From Callaeas wilsoni (taxonomy: Eukaryota; Chordata; Aves; Passeriformes; Callaeidae): a stretch of DNA of 64,000 nucleotides. Positions 53,301-59,300 of the stretch are shown piece by piece. Both the position numbers and the translations under genes were made by a program. The notes beneath the pieces are model-generated. The model searched no databases. It was given only the letters and a program-made list of their open reading frames with translations, and had not been told where the DNA came from. The stretch lies in assembly GCA_013398955.1 (NCBI GenBank), contig VWPU01002093.1, positions 372,001 through 436,000 on the forward strand, given 5' to 3'. Position 1 is the first letter of the stretch. Each line of letters begins with the position of its first letter.

Positions 53301-56300
53301 TGCTGGCTTTAGCTGGGGAATTGTAAAAGGCCAATTTTGTACATGACAGGATATCCCATTTTCTAGCTTCAATTTTCAGTCTAGAAGTAGAGGCAATTTA
53401 TTTTGTAAGCATTAAAAGTGTGAAAGCATTCTGCAGTTTTTTTCTTCGTTTGGTTTTGGATTTTGTTGGTTTCGGGGATTTTTATGGTTCACAGGGTTCG
53501 AAGAAATATACTTTTGTTTTTTAAAAAAAAGGAGGTGGAATTTTAAGCCAGCTTTTGTTAACAAGTACATTGTTAAAACAGCAGTGAAAACTTAATTTGG
53601 CATATAGCGTTCTCCAGGCTGAACCGTCACTAAAATAATTTAAAGCGTGTTGGCTACGCCAGGCTCCAGAAGATGGCAATGTCTTACCTTCTCTAGCTGC
53701 TCCATGCACGCGTTGTGCACCACGATCTTGCAGGCAGCACACTTCCTCCGCAGGGCAGACTTCTGCAAGAGGAAAGGGACACGTGTGTGCATGGAGGTGA
53801 GCTGTTCCCAGGAGAAAAACAAAGTCAGCTGAAAAACAGGAGATGTTTCGCTCCCTATGCCACGTACCTTTTTTTGTTTGTTTGTTTTCCCCCCTCTTTT
53901 GGTGCTCTCAATTGTGTACTAAATAAATAAATAAATAACTAAATGTAAAATATCTGAAGCTCTTCCAGTTAAAAGCTGAACTTTGTGAAAAAGACAGCCA
54001 CAGCACTCTGGTTTGTGAACTAGAAGCGAATGCCTCCTTTCAGGTAGAGGATCAGGTTGTTAACACTCTAGAGCACCACTCTAAAAGCGAGCATCCTACA
54101 GAGATGATGAGCAAAGAGGAGAAAAATTGCACATGCAAATCAGAGAACTTGGATCAGTTTGCAAGAGGTCACTTCATCCTTATCATAAAATATTTAATTT
54201 GATGGGCCTGACCATTGCCTTGCAGAAAAATACTTGGGTACTTGGGTCATTTTAGCAGAGAATGACAAAATTCTCAGAGAATGCTGCTAAATGCTTATGA
54301 AATGTTACAGCAGGGACAAAATTCTCAATTATGCTGGTTAGTTTTATTAATTTCAGTACAGCTTTTGAAATAATTTCCATTGAATCCCCTGGGCCAAGGC
54401 ATATCAAAGGCAAGAGAGTACATCCAGAAGAGAGAATGTATTTACTTACTTTACTTCCATAAACTCAATTTAATTAACCAGATGGAATTAATTTTCATAG
54501 AAATGTAACTTACAGACTTGTGCTTGAGCGACAGAAGATTTATAAATACACGGTAAGTTGAGATTTCTTTGCTTTACATTCAATTTATTCATGTCCATTT
54601 AAATCTCTAATCAATTGTTTCTTTATAATTTTCAGTATATTTTAAATAAGCTCATGAAAAAACAGGAAATACAGCTTCAGCTCACATTATGGAATAATTA
54701 GAATAATTTTATTAATTCTCATCATTATCTAGACACACTCTAACAGTACATGTTGACATGTACATGGTGTTCTAATGTTTCACCTGAAAAATCATGGCAT
54801 TGTGCAGCAGGCTAAGCTTTCACATGTTTTGTGACTTGGTAAGTCCATGATTTTTTATTCTGTGTTTACCAAGTTTGTTTTTTATCTCTGTGAAAACCAT
54901 ATGCAACATATTATTAAATTTCCACGTTACTTTCAACGCACTAAACCATGAGGAAGAATTTGCTCTGTTTTAGAAATGTCCTCAGCAGAAGTTTGCCTAA
55001 GAACCATCACACTGGGTCAGACCAAAGGTCCACTCAGCCAAACCAACCTGTGTCCAGCTTTTGCCAAAACTCAGTGCCTCAGGACCACTGGAAGTGCACA
55101 GCAAGCACACAGTGACACTTCCCTTGAGTATTACCACACAGCCAGTTGTTGGGAATTTCCTTCAGTACTCTGAAGGAGGCATAGGCTTCTCAGGCTTCGC
55201 CTTAATGCTGTATACAATAACGTAACCAAATTGCTTGAGAAGTTTCGGAAGTTGGATATTAAATTTGTGCTATGGAAAGCACGAGAATTTTGGATCACAT
55301 TGCCCTGAAAACTGGGGAGTGATTAGTGAATCAAAATGCTTTGAGCTGAATTAAGTGCTCTGAAGGTGGGGGGGCGTTGGGGAGGGTGGTAATAAAAGCA
55401 GAAGGCCAGTATCGTGAAGAGCCACAGATGGTAACCACAGACATCCCAGAGAAGAGGAATTCCCTTCTCAGTCCAAGGGCTAGGATACTCCCCCAGAGCA
55501 TTGTTTCAAATCAAGGATGTGAACACAGGATCCCCACTCTCTCCCCAAACTTCCTAAACACCAAAGTAAGAGGGGCTTAGGTATTTTCTTCTCTTTTGAT
55601 GAAGCAATTTAACTGAAACACCAGGCAAAAAGAGCTCCTGAAATAGACTGGAAGTGTAACAGTCAAAGAACAGATACTTGTGGATCTGAAATCAGTCCAA
55701 TGAAATGTTTTCATTGACAGCAGAAAAGCTTCAACAGGAGAAAGCTAACCTTGAATATTCCCAAACATGACAACGTAAACACTCAAATATAAGTGCACTC
55801 ATTGCTGGTGAGTGCATTCAAGAGTTTGGAAAATCCAGTTCAAACCCTTGCCATGATTTAAATTGCAGAAATTTGATCAGACTCTCCTCTCAGAGGCTGC
55901 AACAAGTGATATATTTGCTTATATTTTTATATAAAATGGACTAGTGTCCTTTAACATTCCTGAAACATCTCCGTGTTCTGCCCTTTTTTCCCTTACCATT
56001 TTAGTAAAGCTGTTCATTACATACATGCTCACTGTGTAAATAATCTGGGTCAATCAAAACTGGTTTGGGCTTTTTTCCTGAAGCAATAAAGTCTTTACCA
56101 GCAGCCTTTTGCCCTTTTCAATCTCCTTCTGGAACACAGGCAAACAATTCAAGCTCTCAAGCAACTGAGCACTGCATCAGTCTGAAGCCAGGCTTGTTAC
56201 CTCAGAAAGAGAAAAAGAAATCCAAAAATAACTCACTGAGAATTTGACTTGGCAGCTTTCCTCCCCTAGGTAGCAGAGGTCCCCAGAAACATTTGTCTCT

Positions 56301-56332
56301 AGCCACAGATGCTCTCCATTCACAGCATTTTC
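8242..56332 (-). CDS. DGKI: Diacylglycerol kinase iota, central part of the gene (19 exons, both ends outside the window)
   Basis: Type IV diacylglycerol kinase, which phosphorylates diacylglycerol with ATP to give phosphatidic acid and so ends DAG signalling. Exons, upstream to downstream: 56332-56237, 53762-53688, 51242-51186, 50520-50455, 44755-44684, 44314-44198, 38288-38214, 37021-36926, 35134-35052, 33724-33664, 30591-30478, 29946-29809, 28655-28577, 24627-24572, 23685-23623, 23393-23320, 21966-21855, 19433-19234, 8342-8242. Every border is AG/GT and the phases agree. Order: C1A (residues about 8-62), C1B (about 81-139), basic MARCKS-homology segment (162-186), catalytic domain (about 200-350), accessory domain (about 351-545), linker. 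Iota is preferred to zeta because of residues such as [19 protein letters not shown] and MPWGNPGDH, which I recall as iota-type (zeta has RLTQCREV and SKAIPVQV). The N-terminus, ankyrin repeats and PDZ tail are outside the window. Confidence 0.95.
12192..12270 (+). repeat. Old interspersed repeat, copy 1 (ACATAAGAAC... type)
   Basis: aacataagaactgccacaac, then cagactcatccagtctcttc. It resembles a repeat widespread in sauropsids that reads TAAGAACGGCC..TGGGTCAGACC. This is the most diverged of three copies. I am unsure of the family; an L3/CR1-like or SINE relic is likely. Confidence 0.45.
12499..12530. repeat. (AAT)n microsatellite, interrupted
   Basis: ataataataataaatatgg followed by tagtaataataaa; short imperfect array. 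Confidence 0.75.
13182..13815 (-). repeat. CR1 LINE, 3'-region fragment of about 630 bp
   Basis: The + strand is the reverse complement of CR1: cagaatcacagaattttttg, gggttggaagggacctt, then the 'hydrophilic' stretch with ctctgggcaacctgttccag, followed by upstream CR1 sequence to about gatatggttggctttctggg. It is the longest and one of the best preserved CR1 copies here. The 95-codon minus frame at 13266-13553 (ending [12 protein letters not shown]) is CR1-derived and not a gene. Confidence 0.92.
15210..15700 (-). repeat. CR1 LINE fragment, probably internally deleted
   Basis: From 15210 to about 15447 the + strand is antisense CR1 of another subfamily (cagaatggtcgaagttggaag, agagacctctggaggtcatc, gaccacctagagcaggctgt). 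After ttctgtgttgca the match breaks. It weakly resumes near ggctcatggctgaacctggt, which resembles a more upstream CR1 segment. Open frames of 92 and 131 codons across it on the + strand are incidental. Confidence 0.7.
15897..15955. repeat. GA-rich (polypurine) tract
   Basis: About 59 nt almost wholly A and G on the + strand (gagagggagagagagaagga and onward), polypyrimidine on the transcribed sense strand. Intronic, just after a CR1 fragment. Confidence 0.8.
19234..19433 (-). CDS. DGKI: DGKI exon: end of the accessory domain (largest exon)
   Basis: 200 nt, phase 0 in and phase 2 out, residues 479-544 plus GA of Asp545. It contains [50 protein letters not shown] and SMPLLN. The wording matches iota better than zeta. 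The acceptor is preceded by a (TTTG)n-type tract in place of an ordinary pyrimidine run. Donor AATGA|gtgagt. A 10.9 kb intron follows. Confidence 0.97.
19434..21854 (-). other. DGKI intron, 2.4 kb
   Basis: AT-rich apart from the CpG-rich 120 nt at its upstream end (21735-21854) and the (CAAA)n tract at its acceptor. No repeat family recognised in the middle. Confidence 0.8.
19438..19475. repeat. (CAAA)n / (TTTG)n microsatellite abutting a splice acceptor
   Basis: The + strand reads aaaacaaacaaacaaaaaaa and cacaaacaaacaaaacacc. On the minus strand it is a T/G tract ending at the ttttttgcag acceptor of the 200-nt DGKI exon. Confidence 0.85.
21735..21960. other. Small CpG-rich patch over a DGKI exon and its downstream intron
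   Basis: By hand I count about 17 CpG in this stretch, e.g. aatcccgcgctccgcagtgc and cggagcgcgccccgtctgg, in a window otherwise CpG-poor. About half of it is intron, so coding constraint alone does not explain it. Confidence 0.7.
21855..21966 (-). CDS. DGKI: DGKI exon: accessory domain (MPWGN / DGYIEVIGF)
   Basis: 112 nt, phase 2 in and 0 out. It completes Arg441 and encodes residues 442-478, starting [19 protein letters not shown] and containing [16 protein letters not shown]. Acceptor ctctgtag, donor TCACTG|gtgagt. The exon sits in a local CpG-rich patch that continues into the downstream intron. From memory, mammals have His where this sequence has Arg456. Confidence 0.96.
21967..23319 (-). 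other. DGKI intron, 1.35 kb
   Basis: Nothing recognised. A 147-codon minus frame (22042-22485) shows no familiar motif. The text near 22510 (ggtctccaacatggggtgca) vaguely recalls the terminal repeats of DNA transposons, but not enough to call. Confidence 0.75.
23320..23393 (-). CDS. DGKI: DGKI exon: accessory domain
   Basis: 74 nt, phase 0 in and phase 2 out, residues 417-440 plus AG of Arg441. It encodes [20 protein letters not shown] and then LNIP. Acceptor tttgtag, donor ACCCAG|gtaagc. The split Arg is completed in the next exon. Confidence 0.95.
23623..23685 (-). CDS. DGKI: DGKI exon: accessory domain
   Basis: 63 nt, phase 0 to 0, residues 396-416 ([19 protein letters not shown] then VV). 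Acceptor ctgttgcag, donor GTTGTG|gtaagt. From memory, mammalian iota has Ser where this sequence has Thr399. It is followed by the shortest intron in the window, 229 nt. Confidence 0.94.
23686..24571 (-). other. DGKI intron, 0.9 kb
   Basis: No repeat or gene recognised; a T14 run at 23726-23739 (+ strand). Confidence 0.8.
24572..24627 (-). CDS. DGKI: DGKI exon: accessory domain
   Basis: 56 nt, phase 1 in and 0 out. It completes Glu377 and encodes [18 protein letters not shown] (378-395). The FRNKMFYAG motif is conserved across DGKs. Acceptor tttcacag, donor GCAGGG|gtaagt. The exon is short and recognisable only by homology. Confidence 0.94.
25131..25150. repeat. A20 homopolymer
   Basis: Twenty consecutive A on the + strand, followed by gggaaaaaaag. 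No recognisable element body precedes it on either strand. Confidence 0.9.
26926..27305 (-). repeat. CR1 LINE, 3'-end fragment
   Basis: The + strand is antisense CR1: gggctggaaggggcctttga, catctagtccaacctcccct, gccttgaatgtttccagaga and ctctgggcaacctgtgccag, up to ccaggcagaacaaccccaat. The minus frame at 27016-27324 is the CR1 segment ([19 protein letters not shown]) and not a host gene. Confidence 0.9.
28577..28655 (-). CDS. DGKI: DGKI exon: start of the accessory domain
   Basis: 79 nt, phase 0 in and phase 1 out, residues 351-376 plus one base. It encodes [20 protein letters not shown] and then [16 protein letters not shown] is the hallmark opening of the DAGK accessory domain. Acceptor aattacag, donor CCAGAG|gtaata. 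Confidence 0.96.
28656..29808 (-). other. DGKI intron, 1.15 kb
   Basis: No repeat or gene recognised. The first bases of this intron carry the competing donor discussed under findings. Confidence 0.8.
29809..29946 (-). CDS. DGKI: DGKI exon: end of the catalytic domain
   Basis: 138 nt, phase 0 to 0, residues 305-350, starting [18 protein letters not shown] and ending ELEDGARK. Acceptor gctgtcag. The next exon opens in phase 0 with CTTCCC, so the donor must be AAG|gttaga. A better-looking gtaagg lies five bases inside the exon and would shift the frame. Remembered mammalian iota has VCK at the position of ARK, which supports the later donor. Confidence 0.92.
29947..30477 (-). other. DGKI intron, 0.53 kb
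   Basis: Nothing recognised. Confidence 0.8.
30478..30591 (-). CDS. DGKI: DGKI exon: catalytic domain with the [10 protein letters not shown] motif
   Basis: 114 nt, phase 0 to 0, residues 267-304, starting [18 protein letters not shown] and containing [23 protein letters not shown] (291-295) is a conserved catalytic-fold motif. Acceptor tttatag, donor GGTGGG|gtaagg. The four-proline run follows the helix after the nucleotide loop. Confidence 0.96.
30592..33663 (-). other. DGKI intron, 3.1 kb
   Basis: Holds the 12-bp inverted repeat at 30930-30960. Otherwise nothing recognised. Confidence 0.8.
30930..30960. repeat. Perfect inverted repeat, 12-bp arms, 7-nt loop
   Basis: tatatctatata (30930-30941) and its exact reverse complement (30949-30960) around catacaa, followed by a short CA-rich run. 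AT-only arms. Confidence 0.9.
33664..33724 (-). CDS. DGKI: DGKI exon: catalytic domain with the GGDGT motif
   Basis: 61 nt, phase 2 in and 0 out: it completes Ala246 and encodes residues 247-266 ([20 protein letters not shown]). GGDGT at 262-266 is the glycine-rich ATP-binding motif; its second glycine is essential in characterised DGKs, and the motif is intact here. Acceptor tgggcag, donor GGGACG|gtaggt. Confidence 0.95.
34511..34541. repeat. Perfect inverted repeat, 11-bp arms, 9-nt loop
   Basis: attattactgt (34511-34521) and acagtaataat (34531-34541) around aaaatattc. Intronic. Confidence 0.9.
34810..34955 (-). repeat. Probable avian dispersed repeat fragment (family not resolved)
   Basis: The minus strand reads ggttttgatagcaagggg, gctgcagtggtggcttttgt, gagaaggggtcaggagctgc, ccctgtgtccagacagagcc and gatggctccaagg. 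This matches, with gaps, a repeat I remember from bird genomes (ggtttggatagcaggggggc, then ggtggcttctgtgagaagct, gacagagccaatgccagccg). It could be an LTR or a LINE 5' region. It explains a locally GC-rich block and two incidental 79-codon frames. Confidence 0.5.
35052..35134 (-). CDS. DGKI: DGKI exon: catalytic domain
   Basis: 83 nt, phase 0 in and phase 2 out, residues 219-245 plus two bases of Ala246. It encodes [20 protein letters not shown] and then SQEGPRD. Acceptor ttgccag, donor GATGC|gtaag. The split Ala codon is completed by the G that opens the next exon. Confidence 0.95.
35135..36925 (-). other. DGKI intron, 1.8 kb
   Basis: Holds the TAAGAAC repeat copy at 35370-35460; the rest is unrecognised. 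Confidence 0.8.
35370..35460 (+). repeat. Old interspersed repeat, copy 2 (TAAGAAC...GGTCAGACCAA type)
   Basis: ttcataagaacaggcatttg, then gggtcagaccaaatgttcat and acagcaacctgttctcctg. Same orientation and order as the copies at 12192 and 54990. It may extend to about 35600, where I lose the similarity. Confidence 0.6.
36926..37021 (-). CDS. DGKI: DGKI exon: start of the catalytic domain
   Basis: 96 nt, phase 0 to 0, residues 187-218, starting [19 protein letters not shown]. It contains [11 protein letters not shown] (208-218), the first conserved motif of the DAGK catalytic fold. Acceptor tttctcag, donor AATCAG|gtaagg. Confidence 0.96.
37022..38213 (-). other. DGKI intron, 1.2 kb
   Basis: Nothing recognised; separates the MARCKS-homology exon from the catalytic domain. 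Confidence 0.8.
38214..38288 (-). CDS. DGKI: DGKI exon: MARCKS-homology / nuclear localisation segment
   Basis: 75 nt, phase 0 to 0, residues 162-186, with the core [15 protein letters not shown]. Eleven of 25 residues are Lys/Arg and several Ser/Thr are embedded among them. In type IV DGKs this segment is a nuclear localisation signal resembling the MARCKS phosphorylation site; PKC phosphorylation is reported to control localisation for zeta. Acceptor gatgtag. The donor is GAA|gtaggt, because the next in-frame exon begins GATAAC. Confidence 0.93.
38589..38684 (-). CDS. Candidate in-frame cassette exon of DGKI: acidic, Trp/Tyr-rich insert before the MARCKS-homology exon
   Basis: 96 nt, phase 0 to 0, after tttatgcag and before CAG|gtacaa. 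It encodes 32 residues from [15 protein letters not shown] to YPYWEGWQ with seven Asp/Glu, no Lys/Arg, four Trp and two Tyr. The stretch is GC- and CpG-richer than the AT-rich intron around it, which suggests coding constraint. If used, it falls between KVKKPQ (residue 161) and NSLK (162), 300 nt upstream of that exon. My recollection of mammalian DGKI has PQ joined directly to NSLK, so I infer an alternative exon. No family match is known to me. Confidence 0.6.
40628..40650. repeat. Perfect inverted repeat, 10-bp arms, 3-nt loop
   Basis: taccttgttc (40628-40637) and gaacaaggta (40641-40650) around aca; a compact stem-loop in the intron upstream of the candidate acidic cassette exon. Confidence 0.9.
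44129..44166. repeat. 19-bp tandem duplication
   Basis: ggccctgcacagccagaca occurs twice head to tail, beginning at 44129 and 44148, identical over the unit. It lies in the intron about 30 nt downstream of the donor of the exon 44198-44314. Confidence 0.9.
44198..44314 (-). CDS. DGKI: DGKI exon: end of C1B and linker
   Basis: 117 nt, phase 0 to 0, residues 123-161, starting [17 protein letters not shown] and ending IIKVKKPQ. H124, C129 and C139 complete C1B. Acceptor ctcttccag, donor CCTCAG|gtaact. The next exon downstream is either the candidate 96-nt cassette (38684-38589) or the MARCKS-homology exon (38288-38214); both join in frame. Confidence 0.95.
44315..44683 (-). other. DGKI intron, 369 nt
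   Basis: Short intron within C1B, largely made of the A-rich (+ strand) tract at 44507-44640. Confidence 0.9.
44507..44640. repeat. A-rich low-complexity tract (T/G-rich on the transcript)
   Basis: Runs of 10-16 A broken by short C-containing words (ccaaaaccaaaacc, ccaaacaaaagc). It fills over a third of the 369-nt intron that splits C1B and starts about 43 nt after the donor in gene direction. Confidence 0.85.
44684..44755 (-). CDS. DGKI: DGKI exon: C1B core
   Basis: 72 nt, phase 0 to 0, residues 99-122 ([20 protein letters not shown] then CKLA). C116-X2-C119 is the second C1B cysteine pair. Acceptor ttctag, donor CTGGCG|gtaag. From memory, mammalian iota has Gln where this sequence has Leu121. 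It is followed by a short intron of 369 nt. Confidence 0.94.
44756..50454 (-). other. DGKI intron, 5.7 kb, splitting C1B
   Basis: Contains the candidate 189-nt cassette exon (49399-49587). A weak CR1-like echo occurs near 45440 (ggctggaaaagacaattggg). Otherwise nothing recognised. Confidence 0.75.
49399..49587 (-). other. Candidate 63-codon cassette exon (or pseudoexon) in the C1B intron of DGKI
   Basis: A pyrimidine-rich acceptor ending ctcccctacag precedes GTGTTTGGAG, and the stretch ends AATAAA|gtgagt. The 189 nt between are open in the frame that would join residues 98 and 99 (phase 0 to 0). The translation starts [19 protein letters not shown] and ends [10 protein letters not shown] do not recognise it. 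Inclusion would put 63 residues between the two cysteine pairs of C1B. Intronic pseudoexons with good splice sites are common, so this is a candidate only. Confidence 0.35.
50455..50520 (-). CDS. DGKI: DGKI exon: start of C1B domain
   Basis: 66 nt, phase 0 to 0, residues 77-98 ([20 protein letters not shown] then GK). It supplies the first His and the C93-X2-C96 pair of C1B. Acceptor ttggcag, donor GGAAAG|gtgaga. It is followed by a 5.7 kb intron that holds a candidate cassette exon (49399-49587). Confidence 0.95.
50521..51185 (-). other. DGKI intron, 0.67 kb
   Basis: Between C1A and C1B. Holds the A17 tract; nothing else recognised. Confidence 0.8.
50919..50935. repeat. A17 homopolymer
   Basis: Seventeen A on the + strand, intronic, between the C1A and C1B exons. 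Confidence 0.85.
51186..51242 (-). CDS. DGKI: DGKI exon: end of C1A
   Basis: 57 nt, phase 0 to 0, residues 58-76 ([19 protein letters not shown]). It carries C62, the last C1A ligand, and a short basic/Ser linker to C1B. The exon is too short to stand out as an open frame and was found by homology. Acceptor ends cag, donor AGAGAA|gtaagt. Confidence 0.94.
51243..53687 (-). other. DGKI intron, 2.4 kb
   Basis: Holds an AAT array at 52241-52266. No gene or repeat family recognised. Confidence 0.8.
52241..52266. repeat. (AAT)n microsatellite
   Basis: aaaataaaaataataataat followed by aaaaaa on the + strand. Confidence 0.75.
53688..53762 (-). CDS. DGKI: DGKI exon: C1A core
   Basis: 75 nt, phase 0 to 0, residues 33-57 ([19 protein letters not shown] then MEQLEK). 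Acceptor tcttgcag, donor GAGAAG|gtaaga. It supplies C40, C43, H48 and C51 of the C1A zinc site. The reading frame runs upstream past the acceptor, but splicing is set by the join to residue 32. Confidence 0.95.
53921..53939. repeat. (AAAT)n microsatellite
   Basis: aaataaataaataaataac on the + strand; four full units. Confidence 0.85.
54990..55080 (+). repeat. Old interspersed repeat, copy 3 (TAAGAAC...GGTCAGACCAA type)
   Basis: gcctaagaaccatcacactg, then ggtcagaccaaaggtccact and ccaacctgtgtccagctttt. It is the best preserved of the three copies. The overlapping 65-codon + frame is incidental. Confidence 0.65.
56237..56332 (-). CDS. DGKI: DGKI exon: start of C1A domain
   Basis: 96 nt, phase 0 to 0, residues 1-32. 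It follows a ttttccag acceptor and ends in TTCTCA|gtgagt. It encodes [14 protein letters not shown] and continues to QVKFS. H8, C20 and C27 fit the first zinc ligands of C1A, with the wide C-X6-C spacing that replaces the usual C-X2-C. It is the most upstream exon found; the frame enters from an exon beyond 64000. Confidence 0.93.
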
Positions 56333-59300
56333 CTGGAAAAAAAAATAGTTGTGAATCTGTTTTGTGAAAATCAGCCATGTGAGTATATAGGGGGGAAAAA
56401 AAATCTGATTTTCAACATAAATTTAGAAAACTGAAATAAACTAAAAACAAGCCAAACAAAACCCAACCACCACATCACTGGTGTTGCTTTGGTTTTCTAC
56501 AACACGAAGCCATAGCAGATAACAGCATTACCCTGGCTGCCCATCCCAGCATAAAGGATGCTGACAATGCAATGATGTGTCACCAATTGAAACCAAAGTA
56601 TTTTTGAGCACACTTCAGTTAAACTTCGCTGATGTTCTTCCCACATGCCGCGTAGTTTAACTGGGAATGAGATTTCAAAAGCATGAAATGTACACAGAAT
56701 TTTAAAGAAACAGAAAATCCAGAGAGATTAAACAAAGACACAACTAATGAACTTTTAATGGGAGAAACCAAAAAATTTGAGAACCGGGCAAAGGAGTGAA
56801 AAACAACATGCTGACCATAGCTTTAGGATGATGGGATAAACTAGACAAGGGAAAATGCTTTCTTTGAAATGGCTGGGACAGCACTCTGTGAATACATCAA
56901 CAAAACATTATGCAGCCAGGAGAGACCAGACTTTAACTTTACACAGGAAAGAATAACACACTCATCTGAGAATGCTCTCAAAAAAGAACCTATCTAGCAC
57001 ACTGACACAATTAGGAGTGATCAACAGGCTAACATCTAACTTCGTCTTGGCAGCCTTATTTGACCAAGTTTGTACCTTGATTCCATGCAAATTCTTGTTC
57101 TAGGGAAATTTGGTTGTAGTTAGACTATGGGTTTCACTTGCCTGTAATACTGGTGTGACTAAAAAGCCTAAAAGTCTATTGTACACCACTTGAGCAAAGT
57201 GAATAAATAGGAATTCTGTTCAGCCAGAATTAGAGCATGATAGAAAACGCTTTGACAGTCTGACATTTGGTTCCCACACTGCAGAAGTCACAAATGATGA
57301 CGCTCACCAAACAGATGGCGTCCGACAGCAGGATGCTCCGAAATAGCCATCTCGGATAAAATAATTTATTTAAAATACCTCTGCCAGTTTCAATGTGATA
57401 AAATGAGATTGCTTCTCTTGCCACACTGATATCTTAGATAATGCAGAAAAGCAGAAGTAGCAAAATCCTTTGTTTTCTGGAGTGCATCCACAACAGGCAG
57501 TTCCTATGCAAGGCTGCACATGGTGCCTACTGCAACTATGGCATTCACTTCCAGTAAAACAAGAGGACAAGGCCAACACTGGCTGTTTTCTGGTGAGAGG
57601 TCTACTTGTCTGCAGGTCTTTAACTTCATCGGAAATGTTCCAATTCCCAGTGCACAATAGTTTAGGTGAGGATTTTCAACACTTTTGTAATGCAAAATAA
57701 TTTCTAAGAACTTGCACTGGCTTAAGAAATTCTTCAAGCCTTTCTTAGAGGGTACATTATTCAGATTCCAAACTCTGTCCCTCGTGTGTGTCCTTACATT
57801 GCAGCTATTTTCTCTTCAGCAGCAGGATACGAACTCACCAAAGAGTGCTTGACCTGAGCAGGTTCTCTGCTGACAAAACAGTGCAAACTCAACATTATAA
57901 CCCAGAGGTAAGTCTTGTAGGTGATAAAAGATTCTTAGGAAATACCAATTCTGAAAGCTAAGTAAGAAAGCACACAGCTCCTGGGACAGAATTTTTAACG
58001 AGGAATAAAAATTACATTAAAAAACAGATTAACCACCCCTTCGTTCGGACCAGGTCCACACAATTTGCCATCAGGATTTCTAAAGATAAAGTGGCCTACT
58101 TCCATAACCTAGTTTAGACTGTTCTCTGTTGTCCCAGATTGTATCATAGATTTACATGTCTAACTTTACATCACCATGTAAATAAAATTAGTAAGTAGTC
58201 TACAAGGATGATCTTCGTAGTCCATGTTATTATACAGTTCTAACACAACTAGGTAATAAAAATGTAAATAACCTGATCTGGTATGAGTGGCACACCTCCA
58301 GATACCTACTGCCGCAAACAATTTCACAGCACTGTGTGTGAAAACTCACAATTTCAATTCCAGCAAATTGACTTTTGAAAAATCTTTTGTCCTGAATCAG
58401 AGCAAAGAGCTGAGACTGCCCAAGATGAAATGCCCTCCCTCAAAAATCTTTCCTTGTCAGTTAATTTGTCTCAATAAGATCAAAGGGAATTATTTGAACT
58501 TCACTGTTTTAAATTTTACAGGGCTCTGTCATTTATATGATGAGACATTCTCTTGTCACTTATGAAAATCAAGATGATATAGTCAAATGAAGTGCTGTAA
58601 TCTTTTATAAGCCAGATTTTTTTATTCACTTCTGACAGAAAATTTTGACAAAAATCAATACATTTCTATGAAGAATTTTTACTTCAATTAAATGGTATTT
58701 TCTACTTCAAAACTTACAGGCAATATTCCACAACACACTGGACAAAAGGGCACTCATCTCCACCTACCAACACAGAGGCTAACAGGGATCACCTCTACGA
58801 TGACATCCTGTTTAACACAAAGCTAAACCAGGTTTAGCTGTAAAGGTTCTGTCATCACTTGTATATTTTGACACAGACTTTTTTTTTTCCATAAAAACTT
58901 TGCCAGTCTGGTTTATTTTGCACTTGATGTCTTTACGTTGGCTTTAGGATTTAATGGCTCCTAAATAAGCAGTCGCTCTCTTTCTGTCCCTGAAGACACA
59001 GACGCCAGTCTCATGCTCTTGCCATTTTCCTCATGCCAAATCTGTGGCTGTAAAGCCACACATAAAATCAGTTTGGCTAATGGAAAAAAACAGATATCTT
59101 ATCTCCCAAATCAGCTAGACAAAATGGCTCACCCTGTGACCACACAACTGTTGGATCTGACACAGAGTGGTGGGACTGATGCTTTTGGTGCCAGCTCAGT
59201 GTTGAGGCACCTCATCCGACCTGTCAAACCACGCTTTTGGGCTGACATGTTTTGCTCTGACTTGCTACGTGGAAAATGGATGCTGTCCATCACTGTGGAT

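Larger units (their letters stand above)
53763..56236 (-). other. DGKI intron, 2.5 kb
   Basis: Holds the AAAT array and the best TAAGAAC repeat copy (54990-55080). Confidence 0.8.

Noticed and set aside
8242..56332. Alternative identity DGKZ (zeta)
   Set aside because: Catalytic and accessory residues follow iota wording in several places where the two paralogs differ.
57370..57657. Minus-strand frame with many cysteines, suggesting a zinc finger
   Set aside because: Cys spacing fits neither C1 nor another finger I know, and nothing joins it to the DGKI frame.
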